Origin: an uncultured Pelagibacteraceae bacterium
GTDB taxonomy: Bacteria; Pseudomonadota; Alphaproteobacteria; Pelagibacterales; Pelagibacteraceae
DNA: 6,238 bases
Reading direction: 5' to 3'
Assembly (NCBI GenBank): GCA_902566925.1
Contig: CACFKO010000031.1
Span: 1-6,238 of the forward strand
Shown: piece after piece, positions 5,701 through 6,238 of the stretch
Position numbering within the stretch: position 1 is the stretch's first letter
How the letters are laid out: each line of letters opens with the position of its first letter
Notes under the pieces: model-generated
The model's database searches: none
Told to the model about the DNA's origin: nothing
What the model saw: only the letters and a program-made list of their open reading frames with translations
Translations under genes and position numbers: made by a program

Positions 5701-6238
5701 TGTTAGAGATCATTAATTTAAAAGCATCAATAAACAAAAGGGATATTCTTAATGGTTTAAATCTTAAAATTAATCCAGGTGAAGTTCATGCCATTATGGG
5801 ACCAAATGGATCAGGTAAAAGTACTCTTGCAAATATATTGTCAGGTAAAAATGGTTATAAAATTTCAGGAGATTTAAAATATAAGGGAGAGAATTTAAAG
5901 GATATTCCAGTCGAGCAAAGAGCTCAAAAAGGAATTTTTTTAGCGTTTCAATATCCCCTTGAAATCCCTGGTGTTAATACAAACAATTTTCTTAAAACGT
6001 CATTAAACACTATCAGGAAAGCAAAGGGTGAAAAGGAGATAGGTACATTGGAGTTTTTAAAACTGGTAAAGGATAAAGCAAATGAACTTGGAATAGATGA
6101 AAAAATTCTTTCAAGGCAACTTAATGTAGGTTTTTCAGGGGGAGAAAAGAAAAAAAATGAAATTTTACAAATGAAAATTCTCGATCCTAATTTAATAATT
6201 CTTGATGAAACAGACTCAGGTTTAGATATTGACGCATT
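5700..6238 (+). CDS. sufC: Fe-S cluster assembly ATPase SufC (3' truncated)
   Basis: Cytoplasmic ABC-type ATPase of the SufBCD complex; its ATP-driven dimerisation is thought to remodel the SufB-SufD scaffold. The window holds 179 codons plus two bases of a gene normally near 250 codons, so the 3' end is cut off by the window. The Walker A motif is GPNGSGKST at 34-42, and the Q-loop is 'FLAFQYP' at 80-86 with Q84. The ABC signature is 'FSGGEKKKNEI' at 145-155, Walker B is 'LIILDE' at 165-170 with E170, and the D-loop is 'SGLDID' at 173-178. 'SGGEKKKNE' followed by 'LQM' is characteristic of SufC rather than transport ABC proteins. The ATG at 5700 uses the last A of the sufB TAA stop (TAATG overlap). 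A GGAAGG at 5682-5687, about 12 nt upstream, may act as a distant ribosome-binding site. No in-frame stop occurs before the window edge. Confidence 0.96.
   Translation, partial: MLEIINLKASINKRDILNGLNLKINPGEVHAIMGPNGSGKSTLANILSGKNGYKISGDLKYKGENLKDIPVEQRAQKGIFLAFQYPLEIPGVNTNNFLKTSLNTIRKAKGEKEIGTLEFLKLVKDKANELGIDEKILSRQLNVGFSGGEKKKNEILQMKILDPNLIILDETDSGLDIDA

Overview
The window is very AT-rich (about 30% GC by eye), with short intergenic gaps, tail-to-tail gene overlaps, AGA-dominated arginine codons and mostly TAA stops. The protein sequences look alphaproteobacterial: a TyrRS with an HVGS motif, a YhdP/AsmA-type C-terminus, a COG2945-type hydrolase, and an iscR-sufB-sufC order. Together this fits a streamlined marine alphaproteobacterium of the SAR11/Pelagibacterales type. 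That placement is inferred from composition and gene content; no database search was run.

Layout. 1-642 (+): the C-terminal part of an AsmA-like/DUF3971-type envelope protein, cut by the window start. 635-1876 (-): tyrS, tyrosyl-tRNA synthetase, overlapping the first gene tail-to-tail by 8 bp. 1877-1933: a 57-bp divergent promoter region. 1934-3058 (+): anmK, anhydro-N-acetylmuramic acid kinase. 3051-3707 (-): a small alpha/beta hydrolase, again overlapping its neighbour's 3' end by 8 bp. 3708-3837: a 130-bp divergent regulatory region, the only notable non-coding stretch. 3838-4263 (+): iscR. 4264-5700 (+): sufB, starting on the base after the iscR stop. 5700-6238 (+): sufC, overlapping sufB by 1 bp and cut by the window end.

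How the genes work together. The clearest functional unit is iscR-sufB-sufC. IscR is an Rrf2-family [2Fe-2S] sensor-repressor that appears to control its own operon through an IscR-box-like site just downstream of the -10 element. SufB and SufC form the core of the SUF Fe-S cluster scaffold, and the remaining suf genes probably lie beyond the window. A second imperfect palindrome, in the leader of the divergent hydrolase, resembles a Fur box. The left half holds housekeeping genes (tRNA charging, peptidoglycan-sugar recycling, envelope lipid/AsmA-like function) with no obvious shared pathway.

I found no sign of a mobile element, CRISPR array, RNA gene or unknown multi-gene system. The observations most worth checking are the regulatory sites at 3708-3837, the altered cluster-ligand spacing in IscR, and the repeated 8-bp convergent overlaps.
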